A stretch of DNA of 64,000 bases from JAHECW01 sp964641415 (GTDB lineage Bacteria > Acidobacteriota > Thermoanaerobaculia > Thermoanaerobaculales > Sulfomarinibacteraceae): positions 62,001 through 126,000 of the forward strand of contig CAZXMW010000007.1 in assembly GCA_964641415.1 (NCBI GenBank). Direction: 5' to 3'. The notes below the pieces were generated by a model. That model was given only the letters and a program-made list of their open reading frames with translations. It did not search any database and was not told the DNA's origin. Positions within the stretch are counted from its first letter, which is position 1. Each line of letters opens with the position of its first letter. Positions 1 through 10,000 of this stretch are shown here, one piece after another. The translations under genes were made by a program, and so were the position numbers.

Positions 1-771
1 GTGGTTGAAGAAGTCGCTCGACGTGGTGATGGCGAGCTTGGTCTCCATCCGGAGCAGGTAGTACTCCTGGAAGTAGGTCAGGGCCATCCTGATGACGGCG
101 GTCAAACCCATGCCGAAGAGCAACGGTCGGATGAAGGTCTCGCGCCCGCCGACCAGGTACTCGTCGATGAAGATCCGCGAGAACGTCGGGATGACCAGCC
201 CCGGGATCACCAGAAACAGCCCGCACAGGATGATGAAGGCGAGCGCCGTCTCGGAGCCCGACAGCCGTCGGCGCAGGGCCGCGGCCATGCTCCGCTTCTC
301 GCCACCCTTCTCGAAATCCGGGCCCGGCTCGAAGGTGAGCACAACCCCGGAAAACGACGCGTCGAGCTCCTCGAAGGTGATCTCTCTCGGGCCCGCCGCC
401 GGGTCGACCACGTACACGGTCTTGCCCTTGAACCCCTCGAGCACGAGGAAGTGGTTGAAGTTCCAGAACAGGATGACCGGCAGGTCGATCTCCCACAACC
501 GTTCGAGCTCGTACTTGTAACCTTTGGCCTCGAGGCCGTACTTACGAGCCGCCTTGAGCACGTTGCTCGCCTTGCTGCCGTCACGGCTGACGCCGCACTC
601 CACGCGGAGCTCCTCGAGCGGCACCGAGAGCCCCCAGTACTCCAGAATCATGGCCAGCGACGCGGCGCCGCACTCGACGGCCTCCATCTGGAGGGTGCTG
701 GGCACCTTCTTGCGGCGCCTCAGGTTCTTCGGGTACGACGTCTCCGTCACGGACGTTTCTTCAGCAGCCAT
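1..771 (-). CDS. NHLP/NHLM-type peptidase-containing ABC exporter, partial (C39 peptidase + start of TM domain)
   Basis: The visible 257 residues are the N-terminal part; the rest lies beyond the window edge. Residues about 25-150 form a C39 (bacteriocin-processing) peptidase: nucleophile Cys34 in VECGAAS, His107 in NFNHFL and Asp123 in VVDPAAG complete the papain-like triad. From about residue 175 the first transmembrane segments of an ABC exporter begin. Family knowledge: such proteins cut leader peptides after a double Gly and pump the peptide out. The precursor encoded at 10514-10846 has a VAGG site, so this is its likely processing transporter. The ATG at 771 lies 15 bp after the HlyD stop, as the last visible gene of a minus-strand run. 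The ATP-binding domain cannot be seen from here. Confidence 0.9.
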   Translation of the reverse strand, partial: MAAEETSVTETSYPKNLRRRKKVPSTLQMEAVECGAASLAMILEYWGLSVPLEELRVECGVSRDGSKASNVLKAARKYGLEAKGYKYELERLWEIDLPVILFWNFNHFLVLEGFKGKTVYVVDPAAGPREITFEELDASFSGVVLTFEPGPDFEKGGEKRSMAAALRRRLSGSETALAFIILCGLFLVIPGLVIPTFSRIFIDEYLVGGRETFIRPLLFGMGLTAVIRMALTYFQEYYLLRMETKLAITTSSDFFNH

Positions 772-786
772 GGCGACGACCCGTTC

Positions 787-1935
787 CTATCCCATACCGA
801 CCGTCTTGCGCATCAGGGGCAGGACGTAGGAGATCGGCCGCTTGGTTTCGACGGTCACGTTGCCGGTGCAGATCGTGCCGCTGTAGATCTGGGACGGAGG
901 TCCTTCGGACGACGACCACTTGAAGCCGCTCGGGGTTTCCGGGTCCGGGATCAGCCGGACCCGGATTTCGATCGGCGCGGTATCACCGGTCAGCTCCTGG
1001 ATCAGCTTCTGGTTGCGCAGCACCCGGCGCAGCCCCTCCGGCGTCACCGGGTAGGCCGACGCGCTCTCGACCTCGCCGACCATGAAGCCGTACTCCTCCG
1101 AACGAACCGTCGACGGGGAGACGTAGACCTCCATCCCGGGATGGACCTTCTTGCCCTCGGTCGCCGGAATGTAGATCATCGCCGTGATCGGCGCATCCTC
1201 TGACTCCAGAGTCATGAGGCGGCTGCCGGCGCCGACCACGTCTCCGGCCTCGATCACGACCTCGACGATCCGGCCCGAGAACGGGCTGACGACCTTGGAG
1301 GTCGCCTCGAGCTCGTTGTCGAGCTCGCTGAGGAGCTGGCGGGTATCCTCTACCCGGTTACTGGAGCCGGCCCGCTTCGACCGAAGCTGGGCCTGGGTCT
1401 GCTCGTTGGCGGTCAGCTCGGCCTTGGTCCTCATCAGGGTGCTGTTGGTCAGCAGGCCCCGTTCGACCATCTCCTCCTGGGTCTTGATCTTGTCCCGGAG
1501 CTCGGCCGCCTGGGCCTCGTACTGGCGCAACAGGTTGCGGTCGGCGGCGCTCTGGCGGCTGCCCTGGCCGCTGAGCCGGTTCAGGTCCTCGCGGGTGTTC
1601 TGGATCTTGAGCCGGAGGGCCGGCCGGTCGAGCCGGGCGATGATCTCGCCCTCGGTGATATGGTCGCCCGGCTTGACCAGAACTGCGGCAAGCCGGCCCT
1701 CGGTGGTCGAGGCGATGTCGAAGACCACCCCTCCCCGAAGCAGCATGCCCTTGCCGGCAACCTTGATCGAAATCGTGCCGACGACGCTCCAGACGATGAG
1801 GGCGACGAGACCGCAGCCGATGGCGATCACCGCCACCCACCCGGACGGCCGGATGATCTGCATCATCTCGTCGAGGCGCTCGGGCGAGGAAAGCTTCTCG
1901 AGCGCCGCCTTTCGGAAGAGCTTACTCGGGTCCAT
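787..1935 (-). CDS. NHLM-type bacteriocin export adaptor (HlyD/membrane fusion family)
   Basis: 382 residues. A short cytoplasmic N-terminus (about 1-32) precedes one transmembrane helix (about 33-55). A split biotinyl-lipoyl/barrel region follows, with the typical TEGRLAAVLVKPGD segment near residue 95, then a long coiled coil (about 120-205) and a second lipoyl half (SPFSGRIVEVVIEAGD). This is the plan of a periplasmic adaptor that bridges an inner-membrane ABC exporter and an outer-membrane TolC channel. The start codon overlaps the end of the upstream TolC-like gene by 14 bp and the C39 exporter follows at once, so the adaptor belongs to the lanthipeptide export machine. Confidence 0.9.
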   Translation of the reverse strand: MDPSKLFRKAALEKLSSPERLDEMMQIIRPSGWVAVIAIGCGLVALIVWSVVGTISIKVAGKGMLLRGGVVFDIASTTEGRLAAVLVKPGDHITEGEIIARLDRPALRLKIQNTREDLNRLSGQGSRQSAADRNLLRQYEAQAAELRDKIKTQEEMVERGLLTNSTLMRTKAELTANEQTQAQLRSKRAGSSNRVEDTRQLLSELDNELEATSKVVSPFSGRIVEVVIEAGDVVGAGSRLMTLESEDAPITAMIYIPATEGKKVHPGMEVYVSPSTVRSEEYGFMVGEVESASAYPVTPEGLRRVLRNQKLIQELTGDTAPIEIRVRLIPDPETPSGFKWSSSEGPPSQIYSGTICTGNVTVETKRPISYVLPLMRKTVGMG

Positions 1936-3946
1936 TCGCGCTTCCTCCGTCCGCTGCCGCCGGCCGGTCGATCAGGGCGGCCAGACGCCCCGGAGGGTTC
2001 AACGCCGTCACCGTCACCGCCTCCTCGGCGATCCGGCAATCGACCAGCCGGCCGGTCTCGAAACTCAACCTGGTCGCCAGCACCGCGATCGAGGCCCGCG
2101 CCGAAACCAGCTGGATCTCCTCCGCCAGCAGGCTCTCCTGGGTCAGGATGACGTCGATGGAGCTGCTCTCTCCGGCCTCGAAGACCTCGATCTCCGACGC
2201 CAGCGCCGTGCGGTAGTCGTTGACGGACTGCTCGCGCCGGCGGCCCTCCTCGATGGCCTGGACGAGCGCCCCGGTGAGTCGTTCGATCTGATTCGTCACC
2301 GTTCGCTCCAGGTCGCGGAGCCCGATGTGGCTCTGCTGCTCGAGCGACCGGGCCTGGACTGATCGGCCTCGCGCGACTCGATTCCCCATAGGAAGCTCGA
2401 AGCGCAACCCGAGCCGATAGCTCGGACCCGCGGAGAAGTCGGACAGGGCCTCCCACCAGCCCTCGACGAGATCGTCGACGTCGCTGATGTCGCCACCTTC
2501 AAAGAGGCCGGCGTAGCCGACGGCGAGCTGGAGGTCGACCTGGCGCTTGAGATCGAACTGGGTGCCGCGCGCGAGAAACTCGGCCGAGGTCCGGCGGGAC
2601 CGCAAAGCGGCGATGTCGAAGCGGCGATCAAAGGCGGCCGCCACCATTTCCTCAATCGACGGCAGGGACGCCTCAGCCCCGGGCACCGGCGGCAGCTGGT
2701 CGGCGGCGAGGGGCGCCTCGTCGACGGTCACCAGCTTCTGGCCCATGACCTCGGCCAGGTTGACGCGGGCGCGCAGGACGCTCTCGCGAGCCGAGGCGAT
2801 GCGACCGCGGGTCAGCTCGAGGCGGCCGCGGAGAAAGTTGAGATCGGCCTCGGCGACCTCGTCGGCCTCGACCAGGATCTCGCCGATTTCGAGCAGCTCG
2901 GTCTGGATCGCCTCGGTCTCCTGTTGGATCTCGAGCACCGCCTGCGCGGCGGCCAGGTTCCAGTACGCCAGGGCGGTGCTCTCAACCGAGGTCGTGATCG
3001 AGAAAGCCTCGTCGGCGAGCGACGCCTCGGCCGAGGCAATGGCGGCGTTCTCGGCGGCGGCGGTCGCGACCCTGCCCCGGCCCTTGCCGAGCGGGATGTC
3101 CAAAGTCACTCCGAGGATCGAGCGAACGTTGTCCGGCAGGCCCTTGCCGCCGAACGCGGGATCGACCGGCTTGCCGATGTAGTTCTCCTTGAAGGCGTCG
3201 AGGATGATTCCCGGCTCGAGGACGACGCCGTTGCGGAACAGCTTGGTCAGCCGGAGATCGACGGCGGTGGTCAGCGAGCCGTCGAGGGTGGGCACCGTGC
3301 CGATGTTGCGCAGGTTGGCACGCTGGGCGAAGGCGTTGATGTTCAGAATGTCCACGGTGTTGCCCGCGATCCGCCGATTCGCCTCGACGAGATCCTCCGC
3401 CGCCTGCTGGTTGCTGGTGGCGTTGGCCATGTCCTCGTAGAGATCGAAGATCGCCTGGGTCCGGCCCGAGATGCAGATCGGGGTGTCGCCGATGGTGATG
3501 TCGAGCCCCTGGCCGCAGTCGGCCCAGACGAAGCTCTCGCCGCCGAGCTGGTTTTGGAGGTCGTCGGCGACCCGCTGGAAGTTGACCGCGAGCTCCCGGA
3601 ACAGCGTCCGCTTCTGACGTTCGCCGTGGAGCTGTGCCTCGGTCAGGTAGTCGCGGGCGCCGTCGTAGGAGAACTGCAGGCTCAGGTTGAGGTCGAAGGC
3701 CCCGCGGTTCTGGTCGACGGCGCCGAAGGAGGCCGAGCGCGCCTGCTCGGCGAGCCGGATGGCGGGGTCGGACGCGACCGCGAACGCCATGGCCTCGACC
3801 AGTGCCATGGCGGTTTCGTCACGGTTCACCGCCGGGTTCGGCTCGGCAGCCGCCGCGGCCGCCGTCATGGCGATCGCGAGAACGGTTGCAACCAACACCG
3901 CGGTTCGCGGCGGGCGTTCGGGTCGATGGCTGTCTCGATGGTGCAT
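1922..3946 (-). CDS. TolC-family outer membrane efflux protein (copy 2)
   Basis: 674 residues, longer than a classical TolC (about 450-500). An Ala-rich signal peptide covers about residues 1-33. The body has two halves rich in Glu/Ala/Leu heptads, as expected for the alpha-barrel helices (for example ALAYWNLAAAQAVLEIQQET), alternating with membrane strands such as GLRFELPMGNRVARGR. It starts 10 bp after the stop of the other TolC-like gene, with an AGGGGGTG ribosome binding site inside that gap. It should form the outer-membrane exit duct for the HlyD-ABC exporter downstream. The two TolC-like proteins share the layout AYWDLAAAQRRLEIQ/AYWNLAAAQAVLEIQ and look like an old duplication. Confidence 0.85.
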   Translation of the reverse strand: MHHRDSHRPERPPRTAVLVATVLAIAMTAAAAAAEPNPAVNRDETAMALVEAMAFAVASDPAIRLAEQARSASFGAVDQNRGAFDLNLSLQFSYDGARDYLTEAQLHGERQKRTLFRELAVNFQRVADDLQNQLGGESFVWADCGQGLDITIGDTPICISGRTQAIFDLYEDMANATSNQQAAEDLVEANRRIAGNTVDILNINAFAQRANLRNIGTVPTLDGSLTTAVDLRLTKLFRNGVVLEPGIILDAFKENYIGKPVDPAFGGKGLPDNVRSILGVTLDIPLGKGRGRVATAAAENAAIASAEASLADEAFSITTSVESTALAYWNLAAAQAVLEIQQETEAIQTELLEIGEILVEADEVAEADLNFLRGRLELTRGRIASARESVLRARVNLAEVMGQKLVTVDEAPLAADQLPPVPGAEASLPSIEEMVAAAFDRRFDIAALRSRRTSAEFLARGTQFDLKRQVDLQLAVGYAGLFEGGDISDVDDLVEGWWEALSDFSAGPSYRLGLRFELPMGNRVARGRSVQARSLEQQSHIGLRDLERTVTNQIERLTGALVQAIEEGRRREQSVNDYRTALASEIEVFEAGESSSIDVILTQESLLAEEIQLVSARASIAVLATRLSFETGRLVDCRIAEEAVTVTALNPPGRLAALIDRPAAADGGSANGPE

Positions 3947-3956
3947 GGTTCACCCC

Positions 3957-5906
3957 CTAGCGCAGCGGCAACGTGGTGAACGCCTTCGGATCGACGACTC
4001 CGCTGCCGTTCTGTTGCGTGACCAGTCGGCCGGTGTCGAAGGCAAGCTGAGCCAGAATCTGGGCATACCTCGCCTGGGCGTCGACCAGCGACAGCTGGGA
4101 CACCAGCGACCGCTGCTGGGTGACCAGGGTGTCGAGGACGGTGACGGTTCCGTAGCGCAGGCGCTCCAGCTCGACCTCCACGGCCTCTCGGTAGGCTTCA
4201 ACCGCCCGACCGAAGTTGACCAGCTGCTCGGAGATCTGCTCGACCGACGCTGCGTCGAGGGCGATCCCGAGGGCGATCCTGCGCTCGAGATCGGCGGCGG
4301 TGATGGACGCGCTGGCGAGCGACGCCTGCTGCTGCTGGTACAGGCCCTTCTGGAGGCGATTGCCGAACGGCTTCTCGAACCCGAGGCCGATCTTGCCGCT
4401 CGGTCCCGCCCACGTGCCGGAGACGCTGTCCGACAGGCCGTCCCAGACGTCGTTGTCCTCGCCGAGGTTGTTGTAGGACAGCCCGACGCTGAAGTCGACG
4501 ATCGGGCGCAGGTTGATCCGGGCCGCCTCGACCAGCACCTTGCCCGAGGACTCGAGCTTGCGCGCCGACCGAAGGTCCATGCGCTGTTCCAGCGCCTCGG
4601 CGATCAGGGCCTCGGACTGAAACTCGAAACCGGCGGCGGCGGCCAACAGGGGGAAGTCGTCCGACGCCAGCGGCGCGATGGCGCCATCGCCGACCTCGAG
4701 ACCGATGACGTCGGCGAGCCGGATCCGGGCCTCGATGACCGCGCGTTCGGCAGCGTCCACCGCGGCCTGATCCTGGGCCACCGCGGCCCGGGTTCGTGGC
4801 AGCTCGGCGCGCGGCAGCTCGTCACCGTCGACGAGCGCCTGGGTCAGCTCGAGGATCCGCCGGTTGACCGCCAGCGACTCGTGCTGGATCTCGAGCCGTC
4901 GCTGGGCGGCCGCGAGGTCCCAGTAGGCGAGCAGAGTGTCGAGCGCGCTCGACGACGCGGAGAACGCCAGGGCGTCGACGCTCGCCTCGTAGTCGATCTC
5001 GGCGGCGCGCTCGACTGCGCCTGTCGCGGCCCTGCCGCGGTTTCTGGCGAGCGGGAAGACGACGTCGAAGCCGAGGGTGGTGGTGTAGGCGTCGGGGACC
5101 TCGAGGCCGCCATCGTCGGCCAGGAAACCCTTGTCCTTGTACCTGACCCGGCTCGCGGTGAGGTCCGCGTAGGGCGTGATCCGGATGCCGGTTCTAAACT
5201 GCTTGTCAATGGCGAGGTTGAGGTTGAAGTCGGTCGACTGCGTGACCTCGGGAACGTCGCCCATCCGGGCGAGCACGTCGGTCTTCTCCGCGATGAAGGC
5301 CTGGGCCTCGACGAGGTCCTCCTGGCTGCTGCTGATGATCGAGTCGAAGAAGTTGACCATTGCCTGCTCGATGGCCGGCTGCTCGTCGGGGTTCGAGCCG
5401 TTGTACAGCTCGAGCAGTACGTCGTACTGGGCCTGGGCGTACTCGTCGCTGAAGGTCACCGCGTCCCTGTCGCCGCCGGTCTGCCAGACGTCGCGCGCGG
5501 CCGAGCTTTCGTCGATGGTGGCTTCGAGCAGATCCACTGACTCCTCGGCGCGCTCGACCTGCTCCTCAACCGTGTCCCGCCGCTGCTGCTCGCCCTTCTT
5601 CTCCTTGGCGGTCAGCTCGGTCTGGGTGTACTCATACGAGAGATCCCCCAAGAATGTGGTGTCGAACTGGCCCGCCGCCTGGAGCACGAAGCCCTCCTGG
5701 AGCACCGTCGCCTGCTCCTGCAGGCGGATGAACGGCGCGTGCGCGAGGGTCATCTCGACGGCGTCGAGGGCGGTGATGGCCTCTTCGGTCACCGCCCCGG
5801 GGGTCCAGGACAGCTCTCCCTCCTGGGCGCCGACCACCGCCGCCGAGACCCCGAGGCCGAGCGCCACGATCCACAGATATCGACCGATCAGATGTTTCTT
5901 CGACAT
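3957..5906 (-). CDS. TolC-family outer membrane efflux protein (copy 1)
   Basis: 649 residues from the ATG at 5906, chosen because a GGGAGG ribosome binding site sits 5 bases upstream and a signal peptide (MSKKHLIGRYLWIVALGLG, ending near VVGAQ) follows directly; in-frame codons further upstream lack both. Long alpha-helical, charged segments near residues 60-150 and two TolC-like repeat halves are visible, with strand motifs such as DVVFPLARNRGR and GLGFEKPFGNRLQKG. The roughly 180 bp before it contain no clear sigma-54 element, so the gene may be read from upstream or from its own unrecognised promoter. Two tandem outer-membrane channel genes in one export locus is uncommon; they may form a mixed trimer or serve separate exporters. 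Confidence 0.85.
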   Translation of the reverse strand: MSKKHLIGRYLWIVALGLGVSAAVVGAQEGELSWTPGAVTEEAITALDAVEMTLAHAPFIRLQEQATVLQEGFVLQAAGQFDTTFLGDLSYEYTQTELTAKEKKGEQQRRDTVEEQVERAEESVDLLEATIDESSAARDVWQTGGDRDAVTFSDEYAQAQYDVLLELYNGSNPDEQPAIEQAMVNFFDSIISSSQEDLVEAQAFIAEKTDVLARMGDVPEVTQSTDFNLNLAIDKQFRTGIRITPYADLTASRVRYKDKGFLADDGGLEVPDAYTTTLGFDVVFPLARNRGRAATGAVERAAEIDYEASVDALAFSASSSALDTLLAYWDLAAAQRRLEIQHESLAVNRRILELTQALVDGDELPRAELPRTRAAVAQDQAAVDAAERAVIEARIRLADVIGLEVGDGAIAPLASDDFPLLAAAAGFEFQSEALIAEALEQRMDLRSARKLESSGKVLVEAARINLRPIVDFSVGLSYNNLGEDNDVWDGLSDSVSGTWAGPSGKIGLGFEKPFGNRLQKGLYQQQQASLASASITAADLERRIALGIALDAASVEQISEQLVNFGRAVEAYREAVEVELERLRYGTVTVLDTLVTQQRSLVSQLSLVDAQARYAQILAQLAFDTGRLVTQQNGSGVVDPKAFTTLPLR

Positions 5907-6085
5907 CGTACCTCCCGGACGGTTGCCCGTCATCCCGCGTCGTTCTGCCTGATACCGAGCGACATCGCCTCGGTGTGCCTGTCTTCGCGTCACCTCTCGG
6001 TTGACCCGGTGTTCGAATATGCCGACAAGGATAACAGCGCCCGATCGACTTCCCAAACCCTCGGCGGCGTCGGCCGGGACAGTCA

Positions 6086-7063
6086 TCAGTCGCTCACGAT
6101 TCGGGTGCCGACGCCGTCCGCTTCGGCGGCGACGTCGAGGATCTTTCTCGTGCCGCGGGTTTCCGCAACGAAGGACACCACCGGCGCGACGTGCTTGCGG
6201 ATGAACGCCACCATCTGCGGATGCCTGGCGTGAGTGGTCAGGGTCGCGACCTCGAAGCCCGCCTCCAGCATCGCCAGAAACGAAGCCCGCCACAGTCTCA
6301 GCAGGGCGCATCGGCGCCACAGACCGGGGTGGACGTAGCTGCTCGTGTAGCGAAGCATCCGGTCGCTCAGCCTGTGGGTGACGACCCAACCCGTGGTCCG
6401 GCCGTCGACCTCGAGGATCATGCTGGTGCTCGGCTCGTAACCCTCACCGAGGTGGTCCCACGGTCGCAGATCGGCGGGAATCCAGCGCTCCTCCCGGTCC
6501 GAGGCCCGAAGCTCGTCGAGCGCCTCGCGCTCGATCTCGGCGAGCGGCACGATCCGGTAGTTCTTCGGCAGGCGGGTCCAGTGCATCCAGGACAGCCGGT
6601 CGAGATCGGCGGCGGTCAACCGGAGCACCGTCATCCGGGTGTCGGGCGGCCCCCACCCGAGCTTCCAGAAGATCTTCTCCAACCCGATGATCTCAGGCCT
6701 GCCGGTCATGTAGACGGCGTTGACGACCTCGTGTCCGTTCTCGGCGATCTCGCGGCAGAGCTCGGCGACGAGCCCGGTGCCGATGCCCTGCCGGCGGACC
6801 TCGGGGCGGACGAAGACCGACAGCAGCTCGGCGACGAGCCCGTCGTCGGTCGGCAGCTCGGCGACCGCGAGCCCGACCGGCGCGCCGTTCGCCACCGCCG
6901 CGACGGCGAGCGGCTCGATGACCGGGCCGGAGCCATGCATGGCGCCGAGATGTCGGGGCTGGGGTTCGAGATCGAGCAGGTGACGATAGGCGGGAAAGGT
7001 GAGCTCGGCGAGCACCGCTGCATTCCTCGCCTCGGCCAGGCCGAAAACCACCCGGGTCGTCAT
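6086..7063 (-). CDS. Tandem GNAT-fold acetyltransferase coupled to lanM
   Basis: 325 residues from the ATG at 7063, which overlaps the lanM stop as ATGA. The N-terminal half carries a GNAT acetyl-CoA binding motif: VFVRPEVRRQGIGTGLVAEL, near residues 90-115. The C-terminal half repeats the fold in weaker form (YVHPGLWRRCALLRLWRASF, then THARHPQMVAFIRKH), so this is a double-GNAT protein. Family knowledge: GNAT enzymes move an acetyl group from acetyl-CoA to amines. Its coupling to the synthetase makes the lanthipeptide, or the free N-terminus left after leader removal, a plausible substrate; self-protection by acetylating the product is an alternative. The substrate is inference only. Confidence 0.8.
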   Translation of the reverse strand: MTTRVVFGLAEARNAAVLAELTFPAYRHLLDLEPQPRHLGAMHGSGPVIEPLAVAAVANGAPVGLAVAELPTDDGLVAELLSVFVRPEVRRQGIGTGLVAELCREIAENGHEVVNAVYMTGRPEIIGLEKIFWKLGWGPPDTRMTVLRLTAADLDRLSWMHWTRLPKNYRIVPLAEIEREALDELRASDREERWIPADLRPWDHLGEGYEPSTSMILEVDGRTTGWVVTHRLSDRMLRYTSSYVHPGLWRRCALLRLWRASFLAMLEAGFEVATLTTHARHPQMVAFIRKHVAPVVSFVAETRGTRKILDVAAEADGVGTRIVSD

Positions 7064-10000
7064 GGCCGGTCTCCCTTCGTCGACGCGGATTGGAATGCGA
7101 GCACCGACGGCAGCGTCTTTACAGCGGCGAGCCGGAGCAGGACGTAACCGATTCCAGCCAGGCCCCGGAAGAACCCGGGGCGGGCGATCTCCGGGTTGCC
7201 ATCCAGGCGAAAATCTCCCCGACCGGCTGCCCGGCGAATCACCATGCTGGCCCTCGACCAAGCGACGCGCCGGAACTCGTCACGCTTCATCAGACGCCCC
7301 AGTGTATGCACAATGTCGACTCGCCCGAGCGTACCACAGCACAGGTGGTCGGGACCGGTTGCCGGTGCGGCCAGGGTCGTCGCCACCGCGACGTCGAGCC
7401 GACCCCCGTCGTTCGCCTCGGCGAGGACGTCGCCGATCTCCGCTCGGGCCAGCGCGATGCCGGGGGCGCCGTGGCACCAGGCGGTCATGTTCCGACGTTC
7501 GCGTTCGGCTCCGTCATCGTCGTGCAGCAGCACGGGCCAGTTCCTCGTCGCGGGATCGAAGCGGGTGTTCTCGAAGACCAGCGCATCGCCGGCCGCGCGG
7601 AGAAGGGACTCGTCGCCGGCGGCGCGCCACAGCCGGGTCAGGGCGAGCGCGATGCCGGATGCGCCGTGGGCGAAACCGGCCAGCATACCGCCCTGCCGAG
7701 ACGGCCAGGCCGCGCCGCCGACGGGTCCGGGCCGCCGGGTTTCCAGAAGGTGGCGACCGCAGGCGCGCGCCGCCTCGAGCACCTGCTCGTCGGCTGTTTG
7801 CTCGTGCAGAGCGAGCAGGCCGAAGATGGCGCCCGCGGCGCCGCCCTCGACGTCGAGGGCCCGGTCCGCGGCAAGCCGTTCGCCGTCGACGCACGCGGCG
7901 AGCTTCCGCGCGGCCTCGAAGCTGCCGTCGTCGTCCAGCCACTCGGCAACCCGGCTCAGAACGTAGATCAGTCCGCCCAGCCCGTGGCAGGCGCCGAGGC
8001 CCTCGTCGGCGAGCAGCGCCGGCAGCTCCGGCGAACGTGCCGCGGTGAGGACCGGGCGCAGGGCGCCGGCGGCGGTGCGCCGGTAGCCGCGGCCCGGGAA
8101 CACCGTCGCCGCGGCTGCCATGAAGAGGCCGATCCCGGACGAACCGCTGTAGAGATAGTGCGCGACCCCACGATCGTGCCGGCCCTCGGGCCGCAGGTGG
8201 ACCGGGTCGAGCCAGGTCAGGCTTCCGTCGTCGCCGGCCACGGCCGACGCCGACAGCCGATCGGCCAGGGCCCGCGCCTCCTCGAGCAAGGCATCGCGAC
8301 CGAGGGGCCCGACAGCGTCCGGATCGGCAGCCGCGTCGACGACCCGGTCGGCGCCGTCGACGTGGCCGACCGAATCGCGCAGGGACTCCGTCGTCAGGGT
8401 CATGAGCCGGACCTGGCGATCGAGGTCGTCATCGCTGAAGCCCGCCACACGCTCCTCGTAGATCTCGATGCCCGACCGGGCGATGACGTCCGCGATCCCG
8501 CTGCCGTCAGGAGCACGAAGGACCGAATCGCCGACGGCCGTGGTGAATCTCGGAATGTCGAGGCCGGTCAGGTCTCTGCGCTCGGCCTCGACCACCGGCC
8601 ACAGAGCCGGCCGCCGTCCGGCCTCGATCAGACCGCGGTTGAGGGCCTCGACGGCGAGACCGGCGGCGACCCCGTCCCGCTGGCAGGCGGGCGAGAGCAG
8701 AAGCCGCAGGACCCGGGCGTACTGCTCGGTGGGGCGCAGCAGGACGCGACTCGATGCCCGCTCGAAGCGGCGCCTGACCCGCTCGGCGGTCAGTCCGGTC
8801 GAACGCCGCTCGAGGACGAACCGGTAGGCGCGGCTGAAGCCGCTTTGCAGCTCGGCGAGGTGGTCTGCAACGGCTGCCGGACGGCCGTCGAGCACCGGCA
8901 CGTTGCGTCGCGTGCGGGCGCGCGACGCCCGCGTAACCCGGTGCAGGCCGTCGCGGCCGAGGTCCCGCCACTCGACCACGGACTCACCCAAGTCGTGACC
9001 GCCCGCGCCGCACAGGCCACCGATGTCGATGATCGAGCCGTCCGGCCCCTCCTGGAGAAAGCTCAGCATCCCCGTGGCGTGAAACGACGACCGCATCCAC
9101 TCGGCCACCCGCGCCGTGGCCGTGGCGCCTCCCGCCGCGCTCTCGCGGCCCACCGGATACGGGTGCAACACGGTCTCGAGATCGATGGCCGCGGGCGACG
9201 CGGCGCCGACGAGCAGGTTGTCGAAGTGGAGGTCCGACGCACCGAGCAGGTGGCCGAGACAGAGCAGCGCCCCCGCCGCTTCGAACCAGCTGGACACCGC
9301 ACTCGCAGACTCGAAGGACGGCGCCTCGACGTAGCCCATCCAGCCGTAGCCGTCTCGCTCGAGGACCGGGGGAAAGGTCGGGACCTGCTTCAGCCCCTCG
9401 TCGGCGCACCACCCGACGAGCTCTGCGAAGGCGACCTCGACGGCCAGCGACCGCGGCTTGTAGACGACGCGCTCGCCGCCGGCGAAGATCACCACCGCGA
9501 CCCGCCGGCCGCCGTGATGACGATCCGACAGGCCCGGCCGAATCTCCACCGCGGGCCCGAGCCCGGTGGTCGATCCGAGCAGGTCGGCGACGGCCGTCCG
9601 GTCGCGAGCCAGCCGTTCGACGAGCTCGAGCGCGGCACCGGCCGAGGTCTGCAACAGGCGCTCGAGCTGCCGCTCCAGAACCGGGTACTCGTCGAACAAC
9701 GGTGTCAGGCGGCGCTCGATCTGGTGATCGATCCAGCGGCGGTAGAAGGCGTCGCCCGAGCGGTCTGCAAGCACCGACAGCTCGGCCGAGCGGCGCCGGT
9801 CGAACTGCCGGAACGCCGCCTCGGCGGCCAGATCTGCCACCTGTCGTGCAACGTGATCGACCAGCGTGTCGACGGCGGCCGGCGCGACGACGCCCCGTGC
9901 GTACGCCGGGCTCGACTCGAGGAGTGCAGCGAGCTGGGCAAGCCACGGCGCCCAGAGCTCGATGAAGCCAAGCCCCGCGTCCCGGCCACGCTCGACACGA

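Noticed and set aside
1..1203. 400-codon plus-strand frame at the window start
   Set aside because: Antisense to the C39 exporter and HlyD genes, whose catalytic and domain motifs are clear on the minus strand.
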